DNA of 23,402 nt from Candidatus Poribacteria bacterium (GTDB lineage Bacteria; Poribacteria; DTPJ01), in contig DTPJ01000261.1 of assembly GCA_011334435.1 (NCBI GenBank), positions 1 to 23,402 on the forward strand, in the 5' to 3' direction. How positions within the stretch are numbered: position 1 is the stretch's first letter; each line of letters opens with the position of its first letter. Positions 8,513 to 15,195 of this stretch are shown piece by piece. A program made the position numbers and the translations under genes. Below the pieces are notes generated by a model. The model made no database searches, was not told the DNA's origin, and saw nothing but the letters and a program-made list of their open reading frames with translations.

Positions 8513-9610
8513 GTGAACCTTATCAGATATTTATTAGATAACATCAATCGGATAGGTGAAAATCAGCCTCTGATAGGCAAATTCAAACCAATATATAAGG
8601 CGTTAGATGATTTTTTCTACGGCACAGATAAAGTCACAAGCCTTCCTCATGTTTTAGACCATTTAGATATTAAACGTTACATGAGCCTTGTAATTTTGGG
8701 GCTTTTGCCTGCGACTATTGCTTCAATATATTTTTGGGGTTGGAGAGCTTTATTAATAATAATAGTATCTTATGTATTCGGCGGAGCTGTGGAAGTCATC
8801 TTCGCAATAACAAGAAAAAAAGATATTCACGAGGGTTTTTTAGTCACAGGTTTGATATTCCCATTGATTTTGCCCCCAAGCATACCGCTTTGGATGGTAG
8901 CTGTTGGAATAGTGTTTGGTATATTGTTTGGAAAAGAGGTCTTCGGAGGGACAGGCAGAAACATCTTTAATCCAGCGCTTGTTGGAAGGATATTTTTAAG
9001 CATTGCTTTTCCAAGAGCTATGTCTGCTTATTGGCAAAAGCCTTTTATAGGTGGATTAGGCGGTTTTGTGCATTACCAAAATGTAGATGCTTTAACCAAA
9101 GCTACCGCAGATGCCTTAACTTATGCAACTCCTCTTAATCTGTTCAGAAGTGGCGGAGAGCTTCCCTCATATTACAATTTGCTTATGGGATTTTCCGCTG
9201 GCTGTATCGGTGAGACATTTCGCATAGGTCTTATAGCAGGAGGGCTATTCTTAATATTGACGAGGATCGTTAATTGGCGAATACCATTGAGCTTTTTAGC
9301 GTCTGTGCTTATTTTCTCTTTTATTGGCAATCATTTTATGCCAAGCAGATTTGCACCTCCTATATTCCAACTGCTTTCAGGAGGGCTATTGTTAGGGGCT
9401 TTCTTCATGGCTACCGATCCTGTCACCTGTCCGTTTACAAGGGCGGGAAAATGGATCGGCGGAGTTATTTTAGGATTTTTAGTGATTTTAATTCGGAGTT
9501 TTTCTGGTTACGTAGAAGGCGTTATGTTTGCCATCGTGTTACTTAATGTCTTTACTCCTCTAATTGATCGTATAGTGTTAGACATAAAATATCCTAAGGT
9601 AGTAGAATGA
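8513..9610 (+). CDS. nqrB: Na+-translocating NADH:quinone reductase subunit B
   Basis: This 365-aa membrane protein starts at GTG 8513 after an AAAGGG-type ribosome site. It has the features of NqrB/RnfD: many hydrophobic helices, GTGRNIFNPALVGRIF (about residues 146-161), and DALTYATPLNLF (200-211). Thr206 in the latter is the likely attachment residue for covalent FMN through a phosphoester bond. It also carries FMATDPVTCPFT near residue 300. The family subunit carries FMN and riboflavin and forms the sodium-translocating core. The x-A-T motif here is T-Y-A-T rather than the more usual S/T-G-A-T. Its stop overlaps the ATG of nqrC by four bases, indicating translational coupling. Confidence 0.95.
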   Translation: MNLIRYLLDNINRIGENQPLIGKFKPIYKALDDFFYGTDKVTSLPHVLDHLDIKRYMSLVILGLLPATIASIYFWGWRALLIIIVSYVFGGAVEVIFAITRKKDIHEGFLVTGLIFPLILPPSIPLWMVAVGIVFGILFGKEVFGGTGRNIFNPALVGRIFLSIAFPRAMSAYWQKPFIGGLGGFVHYQNVDALTKATADALTYATPLNLFRSGGELPSYYNLLMGFSAGCIGETFRIGLIAGGLFLILTRIVNWRIPLSFLASVLIFSFIGNHFMPSRFAPPIFQLLSGGLLLGAFFMATDPVTCPFTRAGKWIGGVILGFLVILIRSFSGYVEGVMFAIVLLNVFTPLIDRIVLDIKYPKVVE

Positions 9611-10179
9611 AATCTGCACTGAAAATATTAGCTTTTTGTCTGATTATGGGGACTGTCTCTGGGGCATTGCTTGTCGGGATCAATGCTTGGACATCCGTCA
9701 GAATCAATAAATATGAGGAAATGCAACTTAAATCGTCAGTTTTAGATGTTTTGGAAATCCCTTATGCAGAGAATAATGTTATAGATGTATTTAAGGCTAA
9801 CGTTAATGTGATAGAAAAGGATAAAAGGACGATTTACAAAGGAAAAGATGATGCAGTCGCTTTTGAATTTAAGGGATCAGGAGTATGGGGCGAGATTTAT
9901 GGCATAATAAGCCTGAATCCTGATCTCGTTACTATTCGTAATGTCAAGATAATTCATCAAGAAGAGACCCCAGGATTGGGATCAAGGATAGCAGATAAAG
10001 AATACTTAAATCTGTTTAAGGATAAATTGATCTTTCCTGAATTAGTCTTTGTGCCTGCTGGCAAAGCGAAAGAAGACAACGAAGTTGATATAATTACAGG
10101 AGCAACATATTCAAGCAAGGCTTTGGAAAAGATTTTGAATAGGTCAATATCCGACTTTATGGAATTGATGAAGCAATGA
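9607..10179 (+). CDS. nqrC: Na+-translocating NADH:quinone reductase subunit C
   Basis: This 190-aa protein has a single N-terminal transmembrane helix (about residues 6-28) and a periplasmic FMN-binding domain. The conserved HQEETPGLGSRI (residues 117-128) and DIITGATYSS (161-170) identify NqrC/RnfG; Thr167 is the predicted covalent FMN attachment site. In the enzyme it relays electrons from the NqrD/E iron-sulfur centre to the FMN of NqrB. It is somewhat short for NqrC (about 250 aa in Vibrio) and nearer RnfG in length. The ATG overlaps the nqrB stop (ATGA). Confidence 0.94.
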   Translation: MKSALKILAFCLIMGTVSGALLVGINAWTSVRINKYEEMQLKSSVLDVLEIPYAENNVIDVFKANVNVIEKDKRTIYKGKDDAVAFEFKGSGVWGEIYGIISLNPDLVTIRNVKIIHQEETPGLGSRIADKEYLNLFKDKLIFPELVFVPAGKAKEDNEVDIITGATYSSKALEKILNRSISDFMELMKQ

Positions 10180-10214
10180 TTAAGTGATACTTTGAAATAG
10201 TAAGGTGAAGGTGT

Positions 10215-10835
10215 ATGGCTGAAGGAAAAGACATTAAACAATCTAATTGGTTTAAGGTTCTGACTATGGGAATGTGGGCAGATCACCCTACATTCTGTAT
10301 GGTCTTGGGGATATGCTCGGCTTTGGCTATAACAAACCGAATGGACAACGCTTTGGCAATGAGTGCTGGCGTCACCTTCTGTTTAGTGTTCAGTTCACTA
10401 TTTGTTTCCCTATTACGTAACGTCATACCAGCAAGAGTCCGTATGCTTGCTTATATGACAATTATAGCGACACTTGTCATCTGCACAGATAGATTTCTAA
10501 AAGCATTTTTTCCTCCGATAAGCAAGGCAATGGGTCCCTATGTAGGTTTAATCATAACAAACTGCATCATCATGGGAAGGGCAGAGGCATTTGCAATAAA
10601 GAATAAAACATGGCTTTCTGTCCTTGATGCGTTTGGATGTGGCGTAGGATATAGCTTTATCTTAATTTTAATGGCTCTTGTCCGAGAACCGATGGGTTTT
10701 GGCACTCTATTAGGTCAAAGGATAATGCCTCAAACGTGGTCTAATTGGGTCATTTTCACTATTGCACCGGGGGCATTTTTCCTTTTAGGTGTGTATATAT
10801 GGATACTTAGAACACTTGCAAAGAAAACGGAGTAG
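10215..10835 (+). CDS. nqrD: Na+-translocating NADH:quinone reductase subunit D
   Basis: This 206-aa integral membrane protein has about six hydrophobic segments. GPYVGLIITNCIIMGRAEAF (residues 107-126) is the signature of NqrD/RnfE. Cys34 (GICSALAIT) and Cys117 (TNCIIMG) occupy the places of the cysteines that, with two from NqrE, hold an intramembrane [2Fe-2S] centre in characterised Na+-NQR. AAGGTGAAGG lies a few bases before the ATG. A 35-base gap separates it from nqrC, and nqrE begins two bases after its stop. Confidence 0.95.
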   Translation: MAEGKDIKQSNWFKVLTMGMWADHPTFCMVLGICSALAITNRMDNALAMSAGVTFCLVFSSLFVSLLRNVIPARVRMLAYMTIIATLVICTDRFLKAFFPPISKAMGPYVGLIITNCIIMGRAEAFAIKNKTWLSVLDAFGCGVGYSFILILMALVREPMGFGTLLGQRIMPQTWSNWVIFTIAPGAFFLLGVYIWILRTLAKKTE

Positions 10836-10837
10836 AT

Positions 10838-11428
10838 ATGAATTCCTCAAATCCTTTGATAATTTTCCTTGCGTCAATATTCACACATAATATCGCATTA
10901 GTATATATATTAGGGATGTGTCCTTTTATCGTCATCTCCAAAAATTTCAAGTCTGCTGTCGGCATGGGAATGGCAATTATGTTTGTTGTCACCCTTACTG
11001 CTATGATCAATTGGGCGGTATATTGGTTATTGCTTGTCCCTTTACACGCAGAGATTATAACATACCTTATTTTTATTATCGTCATCGCTGCGACGGTTCA
11101 ATTGCTTGAGATGATTATTGAACGATTTTTTCCCCCATTACAATCGTCTTTTGGGATATTCTTGCCTTTGATAACGGTTAATTGTATAGTTTTGGCGGTC
11201 TCTTTATTTATGGTCTTGCGGGATTATAGCTTCGTCCAAACTGTCACATTCTCCGCTGGGACTTCTGCTGGATGGGCTTTGGCGATAATCCTTGTCTCTG
11301 CAATAAAGGAAAAGCTTTCACTAATTAGCGATATACCAAGCGGTCTACGCGGACCGGGCATCACAATGATCATTATAGGCATTATAGCTTTGGCATTTAT
11401 GGGATTTGCTGGTATAGTTAGCTTATAA
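10838..11428 (+). CDS. nqrE: Na+-translocating NADH:quinone reductase subunit E
   Basis: This 196-aa integral membrane protein is the inverted-topology partner of NqrD. LGMCPFIVISKNFKSAVGMG (from residue 25) and FLPLITVNCIVLA (108-120) are family signatures. Cys28 and Cys116 are the expected ligands for the [2Fe-2S] centre shared with NqrD. The ribosome site lies inside the end of nqrD (CGGAG). The next gene does not follow directly: a 65-base gap with a palindromic hairpin separates it from the short nqrF. Confidence 0.95.
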   Translation: MNSSNPLIIFLASIFTHNIALVYILGMCPFIVISKNFKSAVGMGMAIMFVVTLTAMINWAVYWLLLVPLHAEIITYLIFIIVIAATVQLLEMIIERFFPPLQSSFGIFLPLITVNCIVLAVSLFMVLRDYSFVQTVTFSAGTSAGWALAIILVSAIKEKLSLISDIPSGLRGPGITMIIIGIIALAFMGFAGIVSL

Positions 11429-11444
11429 AAAATGCTTCACATTT

Positions 11445-11471
11445 GTCATTCCCGAGCAAGCGGGAATCCAG
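11445..11471. repeat. REP-like palindromic hairpin between nqrE and short nqrF
   Basis: ATTCCCG (11448-11454) and CGGGAAT (11461-11467) form a perfect 7-bp stem with the loop AGCAAG. The flanks CATTCC and GGAATCCA are shared with the hairpin at 14331-14354, so the two belong to one dispersed family. Inside this operon it could cause transcript pausing or processing, changing the ratio of membrane subunits to downstream proteins; that effect is inference. Confidence 0.8.
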
Positions 11472-11493
11472 AAAAACGGAGATAACCTTAATT

Positions 11494-11937
11494 ATGACAT
11501 TGATCTTGTTGATAGATGGAATCCTGATCGTATTGGCTATAATTCTTATCATCGCACAAAGGCTTTTAGTCACTTATGGTCAATGTAAAATAACCGTTAA
11601 TCAAGAAGGCGAAAAAAGGGAACTAATCGTTCAAGGTGGCGATTATCTTATAAACTATTTGACCGCTAACGGCATTGACATATCCTCTTCTTGTGGAGGA
11701 AAGGCGATCTGTGGATATTGCAAAGTTAAAGTGTTAAAAGGCGGAGGAGACCTTCTCCCTACCGAAGAGCCTTTCATGTCAAGAGAGGAAAGATTATCGG
11801 GTGTGCGACTCAGTTGTCAGGTTAAAGTCAAAAGTGATATAGAGGTGCATATTCCTGATTATCTTGAAACTGTCCGTAAAATTGTCAAAAATAGGACTTA
11901 TAATCCAAACCGTAGATGGCGTTTTATAATTGAATAG
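11494..11937 (+). CDS. nqrF: Short NqrF: membrane anchor plus [2Fe-2S] ferredoxin domain only
   Basis: I choose ATG 11494 (147 aa). An in-frame TTG at 11443 lies inside the palindromic repeat and would add residues translated from it; CGGAGA precedes the ATG. Residues 3-21 form one transmembrane helix. A plant-type ferredoxin domain follows with Cys67, Cys73, Cys76 and Cys108 (SSSCGGKAICGYCKVKV, then LSCQ), the spacing of NqrF. Normal NqrF is about 400 aa and continues with an FAD- and NADH-binding ferredoxin-reductase domain. Here the protein ends soon after VHIPDYL, and a NuoE-like gene starts 11 bases after the stop. I see no leftover of the reductase domain. It likely acts as the electron entry relay from a separate NADH dehydrogenase module. 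Confidence 0.88.
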   Translation: MTLILLIDGILIVLAIILIIAQRLLVTYGQCKITVNQEGEKRELIVQGGDYLINYLTANGIDISSSCGGKAICGYCKVKVLKGGGDLLPTEEPFMSREERLSGVRLSCQVKVKSDIEVHIPDYLETVRKIVKNRTYNPNRRWRFIIE

Positions 11938-11948
11938 GTAGAAAGTAT

Positions 11949-12467
11949 ATGATAAAACTTCGCAAAAAAAAAGCAGATAAAACAAAACTCCAAGAGCAAA
12001 TAGAGAAAATAGATGAAATAATAAACCGATATGAAGATAGATTTAAAGACGGACACAAAGTATTGATTGAACTTTTTCAGGACATAAATCAAGAATTTAA
12101 CTACATTCCAGAAGAATCATTAGCAAGGATTTCAAAAAGATGTGGAATTCCTTTAAGCAGGTTATTTAGCTTAGCGACGTTTTACAGTTCGTTTAGAATA
12201 GATCGGATCGGCAAGCATCATATCTGCGTATGTTCAGGGACAACCTGTCATGTGAACGGTTCCGACAAGGTTATAGATGAGCTTCAAAGTAAGCTAAAAA
12301 TTGAGCCTGGGCATACAACCGAAGACGGCAATTGGACATTTGAAACCGTCCATTGTTTCGGTGTATGCGCCCACGGACCGCTTGTTGAAATAGACGGAAA
12401 ATATTATCATAAAATGAATCCAAAAAAATTGAATGAGCTTTTGAAAAAATATGAAGACGATAAATAA
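11949..12467 (+). CDS. NuoE/HydC-like [2Fe-2S] thioredoxin-fold subunit
   Basis: This 172-aa protein is the size of NuoE and hydrogenase diaphorase subunits (HoxE, HndA, HydC). After a charged, probably coiled N-terminus (residues 1-30), the helical part has YIPEESLARISKRCGIPLSR (52-71) and LATFYSSFR, as in the family. The thioredoxin-like domain binds [2Fe-2S] through Cys95, Cys100 (CSGTTC), Cys136 and Cys140 (CFGVC). In complex I this centre is N1a, next to the FMN of NuoF. The start has AGAAAG upstream, 11 bases after short nqrF; its end overlaps the next gene by 17 bases, so the three proteins are probably co-translated. Confidence 0.95.
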   Translation: MIKLRKKKADKTKLQEQIEKIDEIINRYEDRFKDGHKVLIELFQDINQEFNYIPEESLARISKRCGIPLSRLFSLATFYSSFRIDRIGKHHICVCSGTTCHVNGSDKVIDELQSKLKIEPGHTTEDGNWTFETVHCFGVCAHGPLVEIDGKYYHKMNPKKLNELLKKYEDDK

Positions 12468-14130
12468 AGTAACTAATGTAAAAGAATTGAGAGACGAAAT
12501 TTTGAGCAAGCATTCCCCTAATCAAAAGGAAATAGTCGTTGCTGGTGGGACATGTGGATTTGTCTCTGGCGCGGAAGACGTAATTGATGCATTAAATAGT
12601 GAATTAAAAAGCCGTGGATTAGATAAAGAGATAAAGGTCAAAGTGACTGGTTGTCATGGTTTCTGTGCAATTGAGCCTGTCATTATTATCAATCCTGAAA
12701 ATATTCTCTATAAAGAAGTTTCAGAAAAAGATATTCCAGAGATCATATCAGAAACGATATTAAATGGGAAAATAATAGATCGCTTGCTTTATATTGACGA
12801 ATCTACGGGAGAAAAAATTCTACATGAAGAGGACATTCCTTTTTACAAAAGGCAAACTCATCAACTTCTTGAATATAACGCCAAAATTGACCCGCTGAAC
12901 ATAGAGGATTATATCGCAGTAGGCGGATATACAGCCCTTGAAAAAGCCTTACAGATGGGTTCGGACAATATTATCGCAGAGATAAAAGCTTCTGGGTTGC
13001 GAGGTAGAGGTGGGGCAGGTTTTTCAACAGGGGCAAAATGGGAAATGGCAAAAAAAGCACCGAGTAAAGAAAAATTTGTCGTATGCAACGCAGATGAAGG
13101 CAACCCTGGGGCTTTTATGGATAGAAACATCTTAGAAGCAAACCCTCATTCTGTTATAGAGGGAATGATAATCGGCGGGTTTACGATCGGAGCAAATATT
13201 GGATATATATATGTTCGCAAGGAGTATCCGTTAGCTATTGAGCATATTAAAATAGCGTTAGAGCAGGCATATCAATATGGTTTTCTCGGCGAAGATATAT
13301 TAGGAACGGGATTTTCATTTGATATTGAAATAGTCAGGGGAGCAGGTGCGTTTATATGCGGCGAAGAAACAAGTTTGATTAAGTCAATAGAAGGGGCAAT
13401 AGTTGAGGCACAGACTAAACCTCCATTTCCTACGTTAAAAGGTCTTTGGGAATCATCTACTGTTCTAAACAATGTTAAAACTTTGGCTAGCATACCGATT
13501 ATAATAAATAAAGGTTCTGCTTGGTATTCAGGATTTGGCACAGATGCAAGTAAAGGGACGATGGTCTTTTCTATTGTCGGCAAAATCAAAAACACAGGTT
13601 TAATTGAGGTCCCTATGGGAACGACGTTACGGGAAATTGTATATGATATAGGCGGTGGAGTGGCTAATGGCAAAAAATTTAAGGCTGTCCAAATTGGCGG
13701 TCCTTCTGGTGGATGTTTCCCTGAATCTCTGCTTGATATAAATGTTGATTACGAATCAATGGCAAAAGCAGGAATTGCTATGGGATCAAGCGGTATGATC
13801 GTTTTGGACGAAGATATTTGTATGGTAGAGTTAGCCAGATATTTTATGGCGTTTAATCAAAATGAATCATGCGGGAAATGCACACCTTGCAGGGAGGGCA
13901 TAAAACATCTGCTTGATATATTAACTCGGATCACAGAAGGCAAGGGTCAGGAAGATGATATTGAAATATTAGAGAAAATGGGAAATCTTATTATTGATCT
14001 TTCGCTTTGTGGATTAGGAAAATCTGCCCCTAACCCTGTGCTTTCAACGATAAAATATTTTAGAGACGAATACGAAGAGCATATAAAAAATAAAAGATGT
14101 CCTGCAAATGTTTGTAAAAATTTAGTCTGA
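12451..14130 (+). CDS. NuoF/HydB/HndC-like NADH-binding flavoprotein
   Basis: This 559-aa protein has an N-terminal thioredoxin-like domain (about residues 25-110) like that of HydB/HndC. The FMN/NADH domain carries GLRGRGGAGFSTGAKWE (182-198), CNADEGNPGAFMDR (212-225) and GAGAFICGEETSLIKSIEG (297-315). The [4Fe-4S] ligands are Cys474, 477, 480 (SCGKCTPCREG) and Cys520 (SLCGLGKSAPNP). It oxidises NADH (or reduces NAD+) by hydride transfer to FMN. Two differences from hydrogenase HydB are visible. The N-terminal domain has only Cys35, Cys68 and Cys72, with Ala31 where the first ligand is usual. The protein also ends at CPANVC without the C-terminal two-cluster ferredoxin domain. It overlaps the NuoE-like gene by 17 bp. 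Confidence 0.95.
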   Translation: MKTINKVTNVKELRDEILSKHSPNQKEIVVAGGTCGFVSGAEDVIDALNSELKSRGLDKEIKVKVTGCHGFCAIEPVIIINPENILYKEVSEKDIPEIISETILNGKIIDRLLYIDESTGEKILHEEDIPFYKRQTHQLLEYNAKIDPLNIEDYIAVGGYTALEKALQMGSDNIIAEIKASGLRGRGGAGFSTGAKWEMAKKAPSKEKFVVCNADEGNPGAFMDRNILEANPHSVIEGMIIGGFTIGANIGYIYVRKEYPLAIEHIKIALEQAYQYGFLGEDILGTGFSFDIEIVRGAGAFICGEETSLIKSIEGAIVEAQTKPPFPTLKGLWESSTVLNNVKTLASIPIIINKGSAWYSGFGTDASKGTMVFSIVGKIKNTGLIEVPMGTTLREIVYDIGGGVANGKKFKAVQIGGPSGGCFPESLLDINVDYESMAKAGIAMGSSGMIVLDEDICMVELARYFMAFNQNESCGKCTPCREGIKHLLDILTRITEGKGQEDDIEILEKMGNLIIDLSLCGLGKSAPNPVLSTIKYFRDEYEEHIKNKRCPANVCKNLV

Positions 14131-14185
14131 TAATTCCGATCTATCATTATGAGCTTCAGCAAAGAATCTTCTTGAGCGAATTAAT

Positions 14186-14242
14186 GTCATTCTGAGCGTC
14201 AGCGAAGAATCTATTTAGATGCTTCACTTCGTTCAGCATGAC
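14186..14242. repeat. Imperfect palindromic repeat element (MITE- or REP-like)
   Basis: The left arm GTCATTCTGAGCG...GAAGAATCT (14186-14212) pairs imperfectly with the right arm AGATGCTTCACTTCG...AGCATGAC (14218-14242). Bases 14201-14250 recur in altered form at 15114-15195, on the other side of the HoxU-like gene. Such elements are common as dispersed palindromes; folded RNA could act as a terminator or processing site after the NuoF-like gene. Confidence 0.75.
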
Positions 14243-14330
14243 AAATCATTAATGTTACTCAAAATTAATATCTATCAAGAATTGAATTAATGCTTATATA
14301 CGAAAATGCTTATGAGATAAAGCAAAATAT

Positions 14331-14354
14331 CATTCCTGCGTAAGCAGGAATCCA
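14331..14354. repeat. REP-like palindromic hairpin upstream of HoxU-like gene
   Basis: ATTCCTGC (14332-14339) and GCAGGAAT (14344-14351) form a perfect 8-bp stem around GTAA. It is a second copy of the family seen at 11445-11471, sharing CATTCC at the left and GGAATCCA at the right, with compensated changes in the stem (CCCG/CGGG versus CCTGC/GCAGG). Confidence 0.8.
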
Positions 14355-14458
14355 TTCCTTCATTAGGTTTTTGTGGGTTTCTCTTGCAGTTTAGTCCTGC
14401 GAAAGCAATGGATAGAATGACAATGTGCTTCGCCGAGTTAATTTTAGGGCTTAATAAT

Positions 14459-15064
14459 ATGGTTAAATTAAAGATAGATGATCAGGAAATTGAAGTGCCA
14501 GAAGGGACAACAGTGCTTGAATCAGCGAAGAAGCTAAATATAAAAATCCCAACACTTTGCTATAATCAACACTTAAAACCTTACGGCGGATGTAGAATAT
14601 GTTTAGTTGAAAAAACACAAGAAAACTCCTCTCGTCCTCCTGAACTTATCGTCTCTTGTTCCTATCCAGCTGAAAATGGAGCAATAATAAGGACAAATAC
14701 CGAACGTGTTATAAAAGGCAGAAAATTTATAATCCAGCTTTTGCTTGCAAGATGCCCAAATTCAGATGTGATCCAAAATTTAGCAAAGGAATACGGAGTC
14801 TCAAAAGATGATAGATCAGACATAGTAGGATATTATCTCCTAAATAAAGCTGATAGATTGGATCAGACAAAATGTATCCTATGCGGTTTATGTGTCCGAG
14901 TCTGTGAGGAAATTGTCGGAATGAGTGCAATAAGTTTTTCTGGAAGAGGGATCAAAAGGAAAATAAAGACGCCATTTGATAGAATATCTGAAACTTGTAT
15001 CGGTTGTTCTGCTTGTGCTTATGTATGCCCAACAAAAGCGATCAGAATTGAGCCTGCGGATTAA
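14459..15064 (+). CDS. HoxU/NuoG-N-terminus-like iron-sulfur protein
   Basis: I choose ATG 14459 (201 aa), with AGGG just upstream; an in-frame ATG at 14384 lies in repeat debris. The N-terminal ferredoxin domain has Cys34-x10-Cys45-x2-Cys48 and Cys67, the NuoG/HoxU pattern for [2Fe-2S]. The C-terminal part has two [4Fe-4S] motifs: Cys139, 142, 145, 149 (CILCGLCVRVCEE) and Cys180, 183, 186, 190 (CIGCSACAYVCPTKAI). The His/Cys motif that holds the extra cluster in NuoG and HoxU is missing; LLARCPNSDV (95-104) occupies that place. It probably wires the NuoEF-like pair to a partner, here plausibly the Nqr ferredoxin subunit. No molybdopterin domain follows, so it is not a full NuoG. Confidence 0.9.
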   Translation: MVKLKIDDQEIEVPEGTTVLESAKKLNIKIPTLCYNQHLKPYGGCRICLVEKTQENSSRPPELIVSCSYPAENGAIIRTNTERVIKGRKFIIQLLLARCPNSDVIQNLAKEYGVSKDDRSDIVGYYLLNKADRLDQTKCILCGLCVRVCEEIVGMSAISFSGRGIKRKIKTPFDRISETCIGCSACAYVCPTKAIRIEPAD

Positions 15065-15073
15065 AAGCAATTG

Positions 15074-15108
15074 ATCAGTGATCAGTAATCAGTGATCAGT
15101 AATCAGTA
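15074..15108. repeat. Short tandem repeat, five copies of ATCAGTR
   Basis: Five uninterrupted 7-base units read ATCAGTG, ATCAGTA, ATCAGTG, ATCAGTA, ATCAGTA, beginning 10 bases after the HoxU-like stop. Similar ATCAGT runs occur as dispersed low-complexity elements in several bacterial phyla. No spacers are present, so this is not a CRISPR array. Confidence 0.85.
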
Positions 15109-15113
15109 ATATA

Positions 15114-15195
15114 AGCGAAGAATCTATTAAGATGCTTCCCTCAAATCAAGTTTAGGGTCAGCATGGCAGATCGTTATTTAGCATGACAAATCATT
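15114..15195. repeat. Diverged copy of the 14201-14250 repeat abutting menA start
   Basis: AGCGAAGAATCTATTAAGAT at 15114 matches AGCGAAGAATCTATTTAGAT at 14201, and GCATGACAAATCATT ends both copies (14236-14250 and 15181-15195). The middle here is longer and carries additional partial copies (TCAGCATGGCAGATC). The copy ends directly against the menA start codon, leaving no recognisable ribosome site. Confidence 0.75.

Larger units (their letters stand above)
14131..14458. other. 328-base gene-free stretch filled with small dispersed repeats
   Basis: Between the NuoF-like and HoxU-like genes I find no credible gene. The stretch holds a degenerate repeat copy near 14150-14185 (CAGCAAAGAATCT), an imperfect 57-bp palindrome (14186-14242), an AT-rich spacer, a perfect-stem hairpin (14331-14354) and another degraded copy at about 14394-14422 (TCCTGCGAAAGCA). 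An in-frame ATG at 14384 would extend the next gene through this debris and is not believable. No strong promoter stands out. Confidence 0.75.

Noticed and set aside
8734..9546. Two + strand frames of 78 and 90 codons inside nqrB
   Set aside because: They overlap the clear nqrB frame entirely, lack ribosome sites and have no protein-like composition.
11443..11493. TTG 11443 as the start of short NqrF
   Set aside because: The added 17 residues are translated from a palindromic repeat. ATG 11494 has a ribosome site and begins at the expected membrane helix.
11900..11960. A frameshift that would have cut off the NqrF reductase domain
   Set aside because: No FAD- or NADH-binding sequence is found downstream in any frame; a complete NuoE-like gene starts 11 bases after the stop.
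12451..14130. Electron-bifurcating HydB
   Set aside because: The C-terminal [4Fe-4S] ferredoxin domains of HydB are absent and no hydrogenase catalytic subunit is encoded here.
14384..14458. ATG 14384 as the start of the HoxU-like protein
   Set aside because: The extra 25 residues come from repeat debris and match nothing. The ferredoxin domain begins right after ATG 14459.
15074..15108. CRISPR-like short repeats
   Set aside because: The 7-base units are contiguous, with no spacers and no cas genes in the window.
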